Below are positions 9,318 through 16,739 of a stretch of 55,899 bases of DNA, piece after piece. The notes beneath the pieces were generated by a model, which saw only the letters and a list, made by a program, of their open reading frames with translations, was not told where the DNA came from and did not search any database. Origin of the DNA: Nitrosotalea sp. (lineage in GTDB: Archaea; Thermoproteota; Nitrososphaeria; Nitrososphaerales; Nitrosopumilaceae). Where the stretch lies: NCBI GenBank assembly GCA_025451075.1, contig JANWLA010000015.1, positions 1 to 55,899 of the forward strand, written 5' to 3'. The position numbers were made by a program, and so were the translations under genes. The first letter of the stretch is position 1, and the number at the start of each line of letters is the position of its first letter.

Positions 9318-9735
9318 GATAACCACACAAAACATTGCGCTTGATTCATGCGTAGTAATTAGCATGATCGAAGACCCAAGGCTTGGTTTGAAGATAAAAC
9401 AAGGCCTTAAAGGAAAATCTGTAAAAATTGTACTATGCGACATTGTACTCTCTGAAGTTAATCGCGTAAGAGGATATGCTAAAGACTATGTCATTTCTAA
9501 AATCTCAAAAATTCTTGGAAGAAGTATATCTCTACAACAAACTAACAATCAAGAAAAAGAAGATGCACAAAAACTATCCGCACAATTTCTAGAATGCCAC
9601 AATGGTGACAATATCATACTTGCACTATGCAAGATATGGGATTACATTCTAGTAACATTTGATAGAGCACTACTTCGAACTTGTAACTTTATTGGAGTGA
9701 TTGCGTTTACTCCATTACAGACAGGAGGAATATGA
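9316..9735 (+). CDS. PIN-domain-like ribonuclease
   Basis: The acidic residues of a PIN nuclease are visible in order: D10 (ALDSC), E47 (LSEVNR), D98 (GDNIILALC) and D116 (VTFDR). The length (139 aa) fits a lone PIN domain, typical of VapC-like toxins and rRNA-processing nucleases. It is the first gene of a dense operon and is followed one base later by a 59-aa gene that could be an antitoxin partner, though PIN toxins usually follow their antitoxins. It lies opposite the CARF-wHTH regulator with a shared promoter. Confidence 0.7.
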   Translation: MITTQNIALDSCVVISMIEDPRLGLKIKQGLKGKSVKIVLCDIVLSEVNRVRGYAKDYVISKISKILGRSISLQQTNNQEKEDAQKLSAQFLECHNGDNIILALCKIWDYILVTFDRALLRTCNFIGVIAFTPLQTGGI

Positions 9736-9736
9736 A

Positions 9737-9916
9737 ATGAATATCCTTGACAAGGCATTTCGATTGCTACCAAAGTCTGTTCAAGTTCCATTGCTACTAG
9801 AGGATCTAAAACGAGTAGATGCATATCTTGAATATCATCGTGGAATGGCCAGACACTTTGATGAAAGAAGTAATGAACTCAGGTCCAGACTATCTGAACT
9901 GGGAGTAAGATTATGA
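9737..9916 (+). CDS. Small hypothetical protein, 59 aa
   Basis: The start is set at the ATG 9737, with GGAGGA at 9724-9729 as ribosome binding site, one base after the PIN stop. The product is a charged helical protein (LLLEDLKRVDAYLEYH, ending in SRLSELGVRL), possibly a short coiled coil. It could be a partner of the PIN protein. I recognise no family. Confidence 0.6.
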   Translation: MNILDKAFRLLPKSVQVPLLLEDLKRVDAYLEYHRGMARHFDERSNELRSRLSELGVRL

Positions 9917-10074
9917 TTGGAATCATAATTGCTCTTCTACTAGGATATTGGATTGGAAAAAGTGAAAAGAATGAACAAAAACAAATCGAACAGGAATACA
10001 CTGGCTCTGTACAATACAATAAAGTAGATTACGGTTATGTCCGAGAAGGAGAATCTGTGGAGGATCTGACATGA
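9913..10074 (+). CDS. Single-pass membrane miniprotein, 53 aa
   Basis: ATG at 9913 overlaps the previous stop as ATGA, and the stop in turn overlaps the next ATG (10071) as ATGA. The protein has an N-terminal transmembrane helix (IGIIIALLLGYWIG) followed by a charged tail rich in Lys, Glu and Gln. Double ATGA coupling is the main evidence that it is real. Function is unknown. Confidence 0.65.
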   Translation: MIGIIIALLLGYWIGKSEKNEQKQIEQEYTGSVQYNKVDYGYVREGESVEDLT

Positions 10075-10706
10075 ACAGATTCAGAATACTTGCAGCATTG
10101 TCAATCATGTTATCTTTTGGTGGAATTACATTGTTGAGTATAGACAAGACACTGGGAGTTGTGATCATGACAATTGGTCTTTTACCGACTGTAATCTTTT
10201 TAACAAAAGCAAAGAAAGAGGAATCTAATCATGGGTATGGCATATCAAAACAAGATAGGATGCCAAAAAGAGAAAAGAAGACTATACTACAATGGATAAT
10301 TCTAAAAATTAAAGAAAATCAAGGAATACAAGTAATGTCTGTTCCAGGTGCAAAACAACAAAAGAAATCCATACTTTTAACCGTGATTAAGTATCTGAAG
10401 GAAAAACCAGCTACACCTGAAGAGATTAATCAATTGAGATTAGAAGCAGAAAAATACCGACTAAAAGCCGATATTGCCAAATCCAAGGCTGTAATTTCAG
10501 GTTCAAAGGGGGGAAATTTTGGACTAGGAGGGTCATCTGCCATCGTGGAAGACAAGATCTCTGGGCTTCTCAGAGGCGCAGTTAAGACCAAAGATGTGGA
10601 TTTTTTCAACTCTATCTCAATACCTGACATCTTTGAAAACCAGAATGTTGACGACAAACCCAACAAGGAAAAAGAAGCATATCGAAAAAGGGCTCGGGGT
10701 TTTTAA
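10071..10706 (+). CDS. Membrane-anchored hypothetical protein, 211 aa
   Basis: Two hydrophobic segments at the N-terminus (about residues 6-24 and 28-47) are followed by a basic cytoplasmic region, an amphipathic helical stretch (PEEINQLRLEAEKYRLKAD) and a Gly-rich patch (SGSKGGNFGLGGSS). The C-terminus is highly charged. Coupled by ATGA to the single-pass miniprotein and followed two bases later by a Zn-ribbon gene. No family recognised; likely a membrane-associated component of this operon. Confidence 0.65.
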   Translation: MNRFRILAALSIMLSFGGITLLSIDKTLGVVIMTIGLLPTVIFLTKAKKEESNHGYGISKQDRMPKREKKTILQWIILKIKENQGIQVMSVPGAKQQKKSILLTVIKYLKEKPATPEEINQLRLEAEKYRLKADIAKSKAVISGSKGGNFGLGGSSAIVEDKISGLLRGAVKTKDVDFFNSISIPDIFENQNVDDKPNKEKEAYRKRARGF

Positions 10707-10708
10707 TT

Positions 10709-10927
10709 ATGAAACATCCAATCTGCCCGAAATGCAAGTCTGCAAATGTTGGAGTGATTCTTTGGGGTTATCAGTTAGCAAAAGATAAAGAACAATTTGA
10801 AAAAGATCTCACTTCTGGAAAAATTCACCTTGGCGGATGCATCATCAGTGATGATGATCCTATATGGCATTGTAATGTATGTAACAATGAATTTGGTTCG
10901 AGATTTCGTACACTGGAGGAATTGTAA
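10709..10927 (+). CDS. Zn-ribbon protein, 72 aa
   Basis: Two CxxC knuckles, CPKC (residues 6-9) and CNVC near residue 55, form a zinc ribbon. The GGCIISDDDPIWHCNVC stretch matches a widespread pattern in small bacterial and archaeal Zn-ribbon proteins of unknown function. It shares one base with the following membrane-protein gene (TAATG). Confidence 0.7.
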   Translation: MKHPICPKCKSANVGVILWGYQLAKDKEQFEKDLTSGKIHLGGCIISDDDPIWHCNVCNNEFGSRFRTLEEL

Positions 10928-11361
10928 TGGTCAATTTCAAATTAAATCCTGCAAATCGTTTTCTGTTACTGTTCACTCTATTCTTTTTTCTTTTTTATAA
11001 TGTTATCAGCCTGATAAATCAATTACTTTTTGGCAACAGCACCACAGTTACACTATTTCAGAATCTTTGTGCAGGAGCAGTTATTGGGCTATTGGCATTC
11101 AAAGCATGGAGAAAATACAAGAAAGCACTTGCAGGCATTCCAAAAGAGAAGATAGCCCATATTATAGAACCATGGACAGGTGTTACAGTGATAGCATTTC
11201 TTGCATTTACTACAATACTTGGTGCATTGAATAGGTATCATGACATGGGACTTTCAAACATTGTTTCTGTACTGATGATTGGACCATTTGTTGTGGCAAT
11301 TGTTTCTGGAAACCTTCCGATTTCATTTTGGAAGAAAAAACGGGATTGGAGAACAAGATGA
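10927..11361 (+). CDS. Four-helix membrane protein, 144 aa
   Basis: Hydrophobic segments near residues 10-30, 42-60, 78-98 and 108-128 predict four membrane helices. A basic cytoplasmic loop lies between helices 2 and 3 (AWRKYKKALAGIPKEK), and the tail is strongly basic (WKKKRDWRTR). No enzyme motif is seen. It is coupled by overlaps to the Zn-ribbon gene before it and the PH-like gene after it. Confidence 0.65.
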   Translation: MVNFKLNPANRFLLLFTLFFFLFYNVISLINQLLFGNSTTVTLFQNLCAGAVIGLLAFKAWRKYKKALAGIPKEKIAHIIEPWTGVTVIAFLAFTTILGALNRYHDMGLSNIVSVLMIGPFVVAIVSGNLPISFWKKKRDWRTR

Positions 11362-11924
11362 AAATCAAATACAGGCAAATCAAACCCATTCAAAATAATG
11401 ACAGACTAGAACAAGTAAAACTATGGAGCAATGGAAAATTTGTTGGAATTACATATGACGATCCAGATTATTGTAGAAGAATTGAGAGCATAATGTCTGG
11501 AGAGGGAATCAAATCCGACCTTGGAGAGACAGTTCTATGGCAACACAAACTAACACAAAATTCATTTTTCTCTAAAAAAGTACTTCAAACCTGTATTATC
11601 TCAAACTTTAGGGTAATCAAGATAGATGAAACCAATCACAAAGCAACTCATCTTCCTTTAAAGTACATTGAAGCACTTGTAATCAACCAAAGCCAAAAAA
11701 GCCAAAATCAAGGAACGATGGTTGGAGCAGGTACTATGAGTGATATGGTAACTGGAATGGCATTTTCCAAACGACTTGGAACAAGTATGACTGTTGGCGA
11801 CCTTATATTCATGTTCAATGGGCAGGCCCTCATAACATTTGATGATATATCAGACCCTGAAGGAGTAAGAAGACTGGTCTATATGATAAAAAAACAAGTT
11901 TACAATCAAGTGGAGGGTGGTTAA
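11358..11924 (+). CDS. PH-like (bPH) domain protein
   Basis: I place the start at ATG 11358, which overlaps the preceding stop as ATGA; an in-frame ATG at 11328 would add ten residues. The stretch IISNFRVIKIDETNHKATH, then PLKYIEALVINQSQK, and later FMFNGQALITFDDI resemble the strand pattern (TNxRVI-DxxxxxxxxxPL-I) of bacterial PH domains. Such domains often sit beside membrane partners, as here. Function is unknown. Confidence 0.55.
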   Translation: MKIKYRQIKPIQNNDRLEQVKLWSNGKFVGITYDDPDYCRRIESIMSGEGIKSDLGETVLWQHKLTQNSFFSKKVLQTCIISNFRVIKIDETNHKATHLPLKYIEALVINQSQKSQNQGTMVGAGTMSDMVTGMAFSKRLGTSMTVGDLIFMFNGQALITFDDISDPEGVRRLVYMIKKQVYNQVEGG

Positions 11925-11948
11925 AAACATGAATGAGGGTTATACGAT

Positions 11949-12422
11949 ATGATTGACGGGAAAGAAGATATTCTAAAATCATTTGAAAAGATAGGGCGTG
12001 ATCGTATCGACTCTGATGATTTTAAAGGACAAGACGATGACTGGGTAAAATTTGAAAATGTTGCAAGAACTGCTTTACAAAAAGAATTGGGGTGTATTCT
12101 AAGTAACGGCAAAGTCAACATTACTGGAAAAGTCAAAGACTTTGATCTGGTAAATATTGACGAAAAAATTGTAGGGGATATAAAACATTACAAGAGAACT
12201 GAAAGTGGAAATAATCCGTCTGCAAAATTTTCTACATTAAATGAATATGTCTGGCTTATGCAAAGACTCGAACAATCTCAAAAAGTAAAATGGAGAAAAA
12301 TACTAGTTGTCGGAGAAGACCTGAAAATGCTTCAAACATATGTTCATCGTTATGGTGCTTGGCTTGACGATATACAAATTTACTATTGTTCAAACGATGG
12401 TTCCCTTACAAAAATTAGATAG
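11949..12422 (+). CDS. Restriction-endonuclease-like (PD-(D/E)XK) protein, 157 aa
   Basis: A helix with an acidic residue (FENVARTALQKELG) is followed by KDFDLVNIDEKIVGDIKHYKR. This gives the D-x(n)-D-x-K arrangement of a compact PD-(D/E)XK nuclease. The rest is a plausible alpha/beta scaffold (RKILVVGEDLKML). It has no obvious DNA-binding domain. It is the eighth gene of the operon that starts with the PIN gene, after a 24-nt gap. The catalytic assignment is by eye only. Confidence 0.55.
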   Translation: MIDGKEDILKSFEKIGRDRIDSDDFKGQDDDWVKFENVARTALQKELGCILSNGKVNITGKVKDFDLVNIDEKIVGDIKHYKRTESGNNPSAKFSTLNEYVWLMQRLEQSQKVKWRKILVVGEDLKMLQTYVHRYGAWLDDIQIYYCSNDGSLTKIR

Positions 12423-12438
12423 TGAGAGATAATAGAAC

Positions 12439-12519
12439 ATGTTTGAATCAGTTATGTCTCAGTTGAAAGAAGTCATTTCATACCTACGAAATAATGAATA
12501 TGTAAAGGATCTGTTGTAA
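12439..12519 (+). CDS. Possible 26-aa miniprotein
   Basis: ATG at 12439 and TAA at 12517-12519 encode MFESVMSQLKEVISYLRNNE followed by VKDLL, an amphipathic helix. It lies between the nuclease-like gene and the M48 gene in the same operon. The support is only its position and composition. Confidence 0.25.
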   Translation: MFESVMSQLKEVISYLRNNEYVKDLL

Positions 12520-12523
12520 ATTT

Positions 12524-13273
12524 ATGAGTTTTACAGAATTTTTTAATCCATTAAACGGGGTGGCAAAAATAGAATTTTTGTATTATTTGGTATTAATTTT
12601 GTCTATAGTGTATACAATAATTCCAAATCATCTGGCAAAACAATATGTCGAATATGTCATAGTCTGTTCTCCTTACATTATGATACCTATATTTGTAATA
12701 CGGTTCAAAAATAATATTATCTATCTTATACGAAAACCCAAACATGAAACACTTGTATTTCCTCCTAAAGCCTATGAAATGATAGGGAATGAGAAAATTT
12801 CCCTTACTGATCCTCCTTTTATAATGGTGAATGATAAAAATGTCCTAGCCTTTGCAAACCAAAAAATAAGAAAAATTATGTTTGGTAGAGATTTTTATAA
12901 TTTGTTAACAGATGACGAAAGGATTTTTGTAATAGGACATGAATTATCACATTTTAAAAAAACAGAAGAAAAGGTTGTAGTAAAAAGCATATTCGTAATT
13001 ATTTGTGTAGTTTTTGCATTGTCATTTCTTCATCTGCAACCTTCGCTAGCATGGTCTCCTGTTGTTGCAATTTTTTGCATATCTCTTAATAACTCAGCAA
13101 GATATCTTGAACGGATGGCAGATATGTCTGGAGCATCATATGTATCAAAAGAAACTGCAATAAAAGCAATAAGACAATCATATCAAGATAGGCCAGAGAG
13201 AACAAGTCAAACACATCCTGCAATGAATTATAGGATTAAAAATTTAGAAAGATATTATTCACAATTTAATTGA
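12524..13273 (+). CDS. M48-family (HtpX/Ste24-like) membrane metallopeptidase
   Basis: The zinc motif HELSH is at residues 139-143. The third ligand is probably E196 in LERMADMSGA. The C-terminal THPAMNYRIKNLERY matches the conserved THPxxxxRI segment of M48 peptidases. Two N-terminal hydrophobic segments and two after the zinc motif anchor it in the membrane. It would degrade or process membrane proteins. It is the last gene of the dense operon, 5 nt after the possible 26-aa ORF, and may act on the membrane components encoded there. Confidence 0.85.
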   Translation: MSFTEFFNPLNGVAKIEFLYYLVLILSIVYTIIPNHLAKQYVEYVIVCSPYIMIPIFVIRFKNNIIYLIRKPKHETLVFPPKAYEMIGNEKISLTDPPFIMVNDKNVLAFANQKIRKIMFGRDFYNLLTDDERIFVIGHELSHFKKTEEKVVVKSIFVIICVVFALSFLHLQPSLAWSPVVAIFCISLNNSARYLERMADMSGASYVSKETAIKAIRQSYQDRPERTSQTHPAMNYRIKNLERYYSQFN

Positions 13274-13368
13274 TATTATATTTCTAATGTGTAATGTCTA
13301 TCTATGATCTCAGATAAAATATTCTATAATAACCCGAATAATTTATTGTAGAACAGTTACTACATGTC

Positions 13369-13662
13369 ATGACTGTTAAAAAAGCAATTCAGGGACTTGA
13401 TATTCTTATCCCGAATAAAAAGAAGGTCCAGGCAGGAATTTTGGATCCTACGCAGCCGTGGAATAAAAATAATGATCTTGTAAATGCCATGGCAAAATTC
13501 ATGGCAGATGGACTGCAAAATGATCTTGACTGGTTAATTGCTCTTAAAAGACAACTTTTACCTCATCAACATCTGACAAAAATAGTGTGCACTCACCCAA
13601 AGAAAGACCACGATATTGCTGATGGCCAAAAGTATTGTATGAATTGCAATAAGGATCTATGA
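13369..13662 (+). CDS. Hypothetical Cys/His protein, 97 aa
   Basis: The N-terminal part is helical and soluble. The C-terminal CTHPKKDHDI plus YCMNCNKDL supplies Cys and His residues that could bind one zinc ion. A TATA-like TAATTTATT lies about 20-30 nt before the ATG. It is separated from the preceding operon by 95 nt. I do not recognise its function. Confidence 0.6.
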   Translation: MTVKKAIQGLDILIPNKKKVQAGILDPTQPWNKNNDLVNAMAKFMADGLQNDLDWLIALKRQLLPHQHLTKIVCTHPKKDHDIADGQKYCMNCNKDL

Positions 13663-13708
13663 ATTTTTAAGGATCTGTTTAAGACTTCGTGATTTTATTA
13701 ATTATTTA

Positions 13709-15256
13709 ATGTTACTTGCTGAAGCAGAAAAGAAAATTGCAGGGATAGTGGATGAGAGTGAACGTAATGTGGCACATCTACTCTTGAATATAGGCTTCTC
13801 ATTCTTAGAATGTAATCAAAAAATTCTAAATTCTGATGAAAAGAATATTGGAGAAATTGATCTGCTTTTTACTTTTGAAAATTATTTATTTATCATTGAA
13901 GTCAGTAAAGATCGACATTCTGGTAGTTCAAAGAAAATTTCCTTCTTTTCTAAATGGGACAGAAAAGAAAATCTAAACTCTCTTAGGAAGCAATTCAATC
14001 TTAGCCCTCGCAAAGTACAAAGAATCTATTTTGATCTTGGCACTAAGAAAAAACCTGAAAATTCTTCAGTGGAATTGGATCTGATTACAAAAAAGACAAA
14101 AATGAATAAAATTGCATATCTTGATGATTATGAATATTTTGTAAATTGTACAAAAAAAATTGGATCTTGGGCAAAAAATGATTTTTTAGATTGGTTAGAC
14201 TTTGAGGATGAAAAAAAATCTAAGGTGATTGATGCAATTCAATACTATATTGGCGAAATCCCTGTCTTTTGTTTTGTAGAAAAAGTTGAGAGTTTACTTC
14301 ATACCTGTTATGTCTCAAGAAGAAGAACCAATGATGTGGGGTATCAGAGAACTTTAAAAGAAAATCGAGTAGTTGGTATATCTAAAAATATCAAGAAAGG
14401 CGATGGTTTATCCTTTCCTAACTCTATTTTGATAAATGCTCCTGATCTTTCAGATGAAATACTACCTCCTGAAGAATGTCCTAAAGCTGTGAAGATACAT
14501 TTTCCTTTAAGCTATAACACTTGTAGAATAATTGATGGACAGCATCGATTGCTTGGATTTTCTGTAGTTCCATCAGAAATTAGAAAAATGTATTCGCTAC
14601 CAGTAATAGCTTTGCAAGATTATGATAGGAAAAAAGAAATTAAAACATTTGTTGATGTCAATTCAAAACAGCAAAGAATTGATGGAAACTTGATCTTATT
14701 ACTTAAAGCAGATTTGGATTGGAAAGAAAATACTACTGAATTTAAAGAAAAAATTGCAGTTGGGGTAGCACGTGAGTTGAACGACTCATTTTTCAATAAT
14801 AGGATCTATTTCGGTATGAGTGAAGAGACAAAAGGTGATAAAATTACGTTAACAACTTTGGTTTCTGCATTGGTTCGTAATCATCAAGTCTATGATTCTG
14901 TTGTTAGTACTAATAGAAAGCTACGAGAAATATTTTCTTACATGCAACAATACCTTCCAAATTATTCTTTTAAACCAAATACTTATTTTGGGCAAAATCG
15001 TGGAGTTAGTGTCTTATTTCGTTTAATCCATCTTCTTCAGAGAAATTTTGAAGCTAATAAAATACAAATTCCAAAAGAACAATTTTTCAAGGATTTATCT
15101 ACAGTTTTAAACGATGATGCAATTCAACGTCTTGATGATTATTATGGTGAGGGTGGAGCAAATGCTTCAGCACATCTTCTGATCTCTGAATTAAAGACTA
15201 AATTTCCTACAAAGTATAGTAAAATGGAATCTAATCTTAATCAATTAAGGGACTGA
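13709..15256 (+). CDS. Nuclease-like domain fused to DGQHR domain (DndB-like)
   Basis: The N-terminal ~110 residues look like a PD-(D/E)XK fold: ERNVAHLLL helix, GEIDLLFTF, then LFIIEVSKD; the metal-ligand spacing is slightly atypical (E-V-S-K). The middle carries CRIIDGQHRLLGF, with DGQHR at about residues 275-279, the defining motif of DGQHR/DndB-family proteins. It is followed by the family-like FVDVNSKQQRIDGNLI segment near 313. The C-terminal 170 residues are helical. The stop overlaps the start of a HEPN gene by one base (TGATG), so both should be made together. The pair lacks dndCDE partners. I infer a nucleic-acid-targeting defence or toxin role. Confidence 0.8.
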   Translation: MLLAEAEKKIAGIVDESERNVAHLLLNIGFSFLECNQKILNSDEKNIGEIDLLFTFENYLFIIEVSKDRHSGSSKKISFFSKWDRKENLNSLRKQFNLSPRKVQRIYFDLGTKKKPENSSVELDLITKKTKMNKIAYLDDYEYFVNCTKKIGSWAKNDFLDWLDFEDEKKSKVIDAIQYYIGEIPVFCFVEKVESLLHTCYVSRRRTNDVGYQRTLKENRVVGISKNIKKGDGLSFPNSILINAPDLSDEILPPEECPKAVKIHFPLSYNTCRIIDGQHRLLGFSVVPSEIRKMYSLPVIALQDYDRKKEIKTFVDVNSKQQRIDGNLILLLKADLDWKENTTEFKEKIAVGVARELNDSFFNNRIYFGMSEETKGDKITLTTLVSALVRNHQVYDSVVSTNRKLREIFSYMQQYLPNYSFKPNTYFGQNRGVSVLFRLIHLLQRNFEANKIQIPKEQFFKDLSTVLNDDAIQRLDDYYGEGGANASAHLLISELKTKFPTKYSKMESNLNQLRD

Positions 15257-16209
15257 TGAAAGAGGCATACCTTAAATTCGCTAAAATAGATGATATTATA
15301 TTGACAGAGAATTATACGGGCAGAGGATTTTTTCTACATCCATCATTAACAATTTCTAAAATCGGAGATGAGCAGTTAGGAAAAGTGAGTTCACCACACG
15401 TGCGGAAAATATCATTAGATTACAAAATAGGGGAAAATTTTAGAATTCTTGTAACTGATGATGGTTTTATTTGCCCACTCATTAAATTAGATGAAGCGGA
15501 AATTCATAAATTTTTGAATATACTAATAGCCACGTTAATTACAAAAGGAGTTCAATCCGTTCAGATCTCCTGGGAAAATGATTGGGCATTGTTCAAGTAT
15601 GAAGAAGGGGATGATTTTGTAGAAATTGGGAAATCTCGTAGCGAATATTCATTACGCAATAAATTCGAATTTGAAAGAGATGATGAACAAACATTTCCAT
15701 CATGGTTAGAATTTCCACGCAAGCAAATTATTTCAAAAGCAATGGAAGGATACTTGTTACAGGCATATAATTTTTATAATAATTTAGATTATGCAGATGA
15801 TCTATTATTGATAGGTCAAGCATGGAGTCTAAGTTTTGATGGTATGGAGAGCGCCTCATTTCTTTATGCATGGATGATAATTGAAAACATGTTGGATAAG
15901 ACATGGGAACAATATGTGAAATCGCTTAACCGAACTAAAAAAGAAAAAGATTTTCTTACAAACAATAGTTCATGGTATGTTAGCCATAAAATTCAAGGAT
16001 TATCCATTGCAGGAAAGATCGATGATCTAACTCGAGATTCCCTGAATAGATTGAGAGTGAAAAGAAATGAAATAGTTCATGAAAGGAATCTCGTAAGTAA
16101 AAATGAGGCTCTAGATTGTATGACGGTAGTAACTGAATTAGTTTATAATAAAATAAATTATGATGATGCATATCTACTACACGGTACAAAATTAAAGTAT
16201 ATACGATAG
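15256..16209 (+). CDS. HEPN-domain protein (ApeA-like) with R-x4-H motif
   Basis: The N-terminal ~150 residues are a beta-rich domain I cannot name. The C-terminal ~160 residues form a HEPN helical bundle: ASFLYAWMIIENMLDKTWEQY, a variable loop, then LRVKRNEIVHERNLV. RNEIVH (about residues 271-276) is the R-N-x3-H catalytic motif of HEPN ribonucleases, apparently intact. The layout resembles Apea-HEPN defence ribonucleases that cleave RNA during infection. Its ATG shares one base with the stop of the DGQHR gene, so the DGQHR protein may sense or control it. Target RNA is unknown. Confidence 0.8.
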   Translation: MKEAYLKFAKIDDIILTENYTGRGFFLHPSLTISKIGDEQLGKVSSPHVRKISLDYKIGENFRILVTDDGFICPLIKLDEAEIHKFLNILIATLITKGVQSVQISWENDWALFKYEEGDDFVEIGKSRSEYSLRNKFEFERDDEQTFPSWLEFPRKQIISKAMEGYLLQAYNFYNNLDYADDLLLIGQAWSLSFDGMESASFLYAWMIIENMLDKTWEQYVKSLNRTKKEKDFLTNNSSWYVSHKIQGLSIAGKIDDLTRDSLNRLRVKRNEIVHERNLVSKNEALDCMTVVTELVYNKINYDDAYLLHGTKLKYIR

Positions 16210-16223
16210 AATCTAAATTACTA

Positions 16224-16367
16224 ATGATCAAAAACTTTATGTCATATACTTGCGATACTGGATATAATCATCAGATTAAATCTGAAGAACCTGAAAAGAA
16301 CGTTATAGAGCCTCATCCTCCCGGACCAGCACACCTAGAATTTATTGTATGGGTTTCTGGAAAATAA
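16224..16367 (+). CDS. Possible small protein, 47 aa
   Basis: ATG 16224 to TAA 16367 encodes 47 residues with a Pro-rich centre (IEPHPPGPAHLEF). It is 14 nt after the HEPN stop. No family is recognised and no ribosome binding site is evident. Confidence 0.25.
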   Translation: MIKNFMSYTCDTGYNHQIKSEEPEKNVIEPHPPGPAHLEFIVWVSGK

Positions 16368-16435
16368 AAAAAAAGAAGAATACTTTCTACGTAGATTTCT
16401 TCTTCTATTGTGGACGGGTTCTATCATATATGATG

Positions 16436-16519
16436 CTAGTATCCATCATATTCGTCATTGTTTGAGTTCAACTGGTCTGCATGGTTGTCCAAGTCAGACT
16501 GATGATCTATGGTTATCAC
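16436..16519 (-). CDS. Possible 27-aa protein overlapping SMP-like gene
   Basis: A GTG at 16519 overlaps the stop of the SMP-like gene (GTGA) and opens a frame encoding ITIDHQSDLDNHADQLNSNN and a DEYDGY end. The DNHADQLNxNN pattern resembles the ends of small bacterial and archaeal stress proteins (DNHSNQLNPNN type). It could be a separate miniprotein or the frameshifted end of the upstream gene. Confidence 0.35.
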   Translation of the reverse strand: MITIDHQSDLDNHADQLNSNNDEYDGY

Positions 16520-16638
16520 TTTTTTCCACTGTTTTTTGCTGCAGCAGATTGCGCCTTTGCCTTAAAATCCAGATTAGTTCTGGTCTTGTCTGCATGTGAC
16601 TGAATCGCTGCTGCCCTTTCAGAAGTCATTTTTGTCAT
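16516..16638 (-). CDS. Seed-maturation-protein-like (SMP-type) small protein, 40 aa
   Basis: Minus-strand ATG at 16638 opens MTKMTSERAAAIQSHADKT, followed by a DFKAKAQSAAAKN stretch and a Lys-rich end. The AAxIQSxADKxGxxxxFxxxAQSAAxKN pattern is that of short SMP/LEA-like proteins found in soil bacteria and thaumarchaea, associated with desiccation or stress. It is shorter than 80 aa and easily missed by gene finders. No ribosome binding site is visible, consistent with a leaderless transcript. Confidence 0.55.
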   Translation of the reverse strand: MTKMTSERAAAIQSHADKTRTNLDFKAKAQSAAAKNSGKK

Positions 16639-16739
16639 ATTTACTAGTAATATGACAGATTAAGAAGAGTTGTTATCTGTAAAGTCAGGTGTGACAAACT
16701 TTACAGCTCGTAAGGGTCTTAAGATGTATTACTGTAGAA

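Noticed and set aside
16345-16599. 84-codon plus-strand frame
   Set aside because: It is antisense to the SMP-like mini-genes, whose translation matches known patterns.
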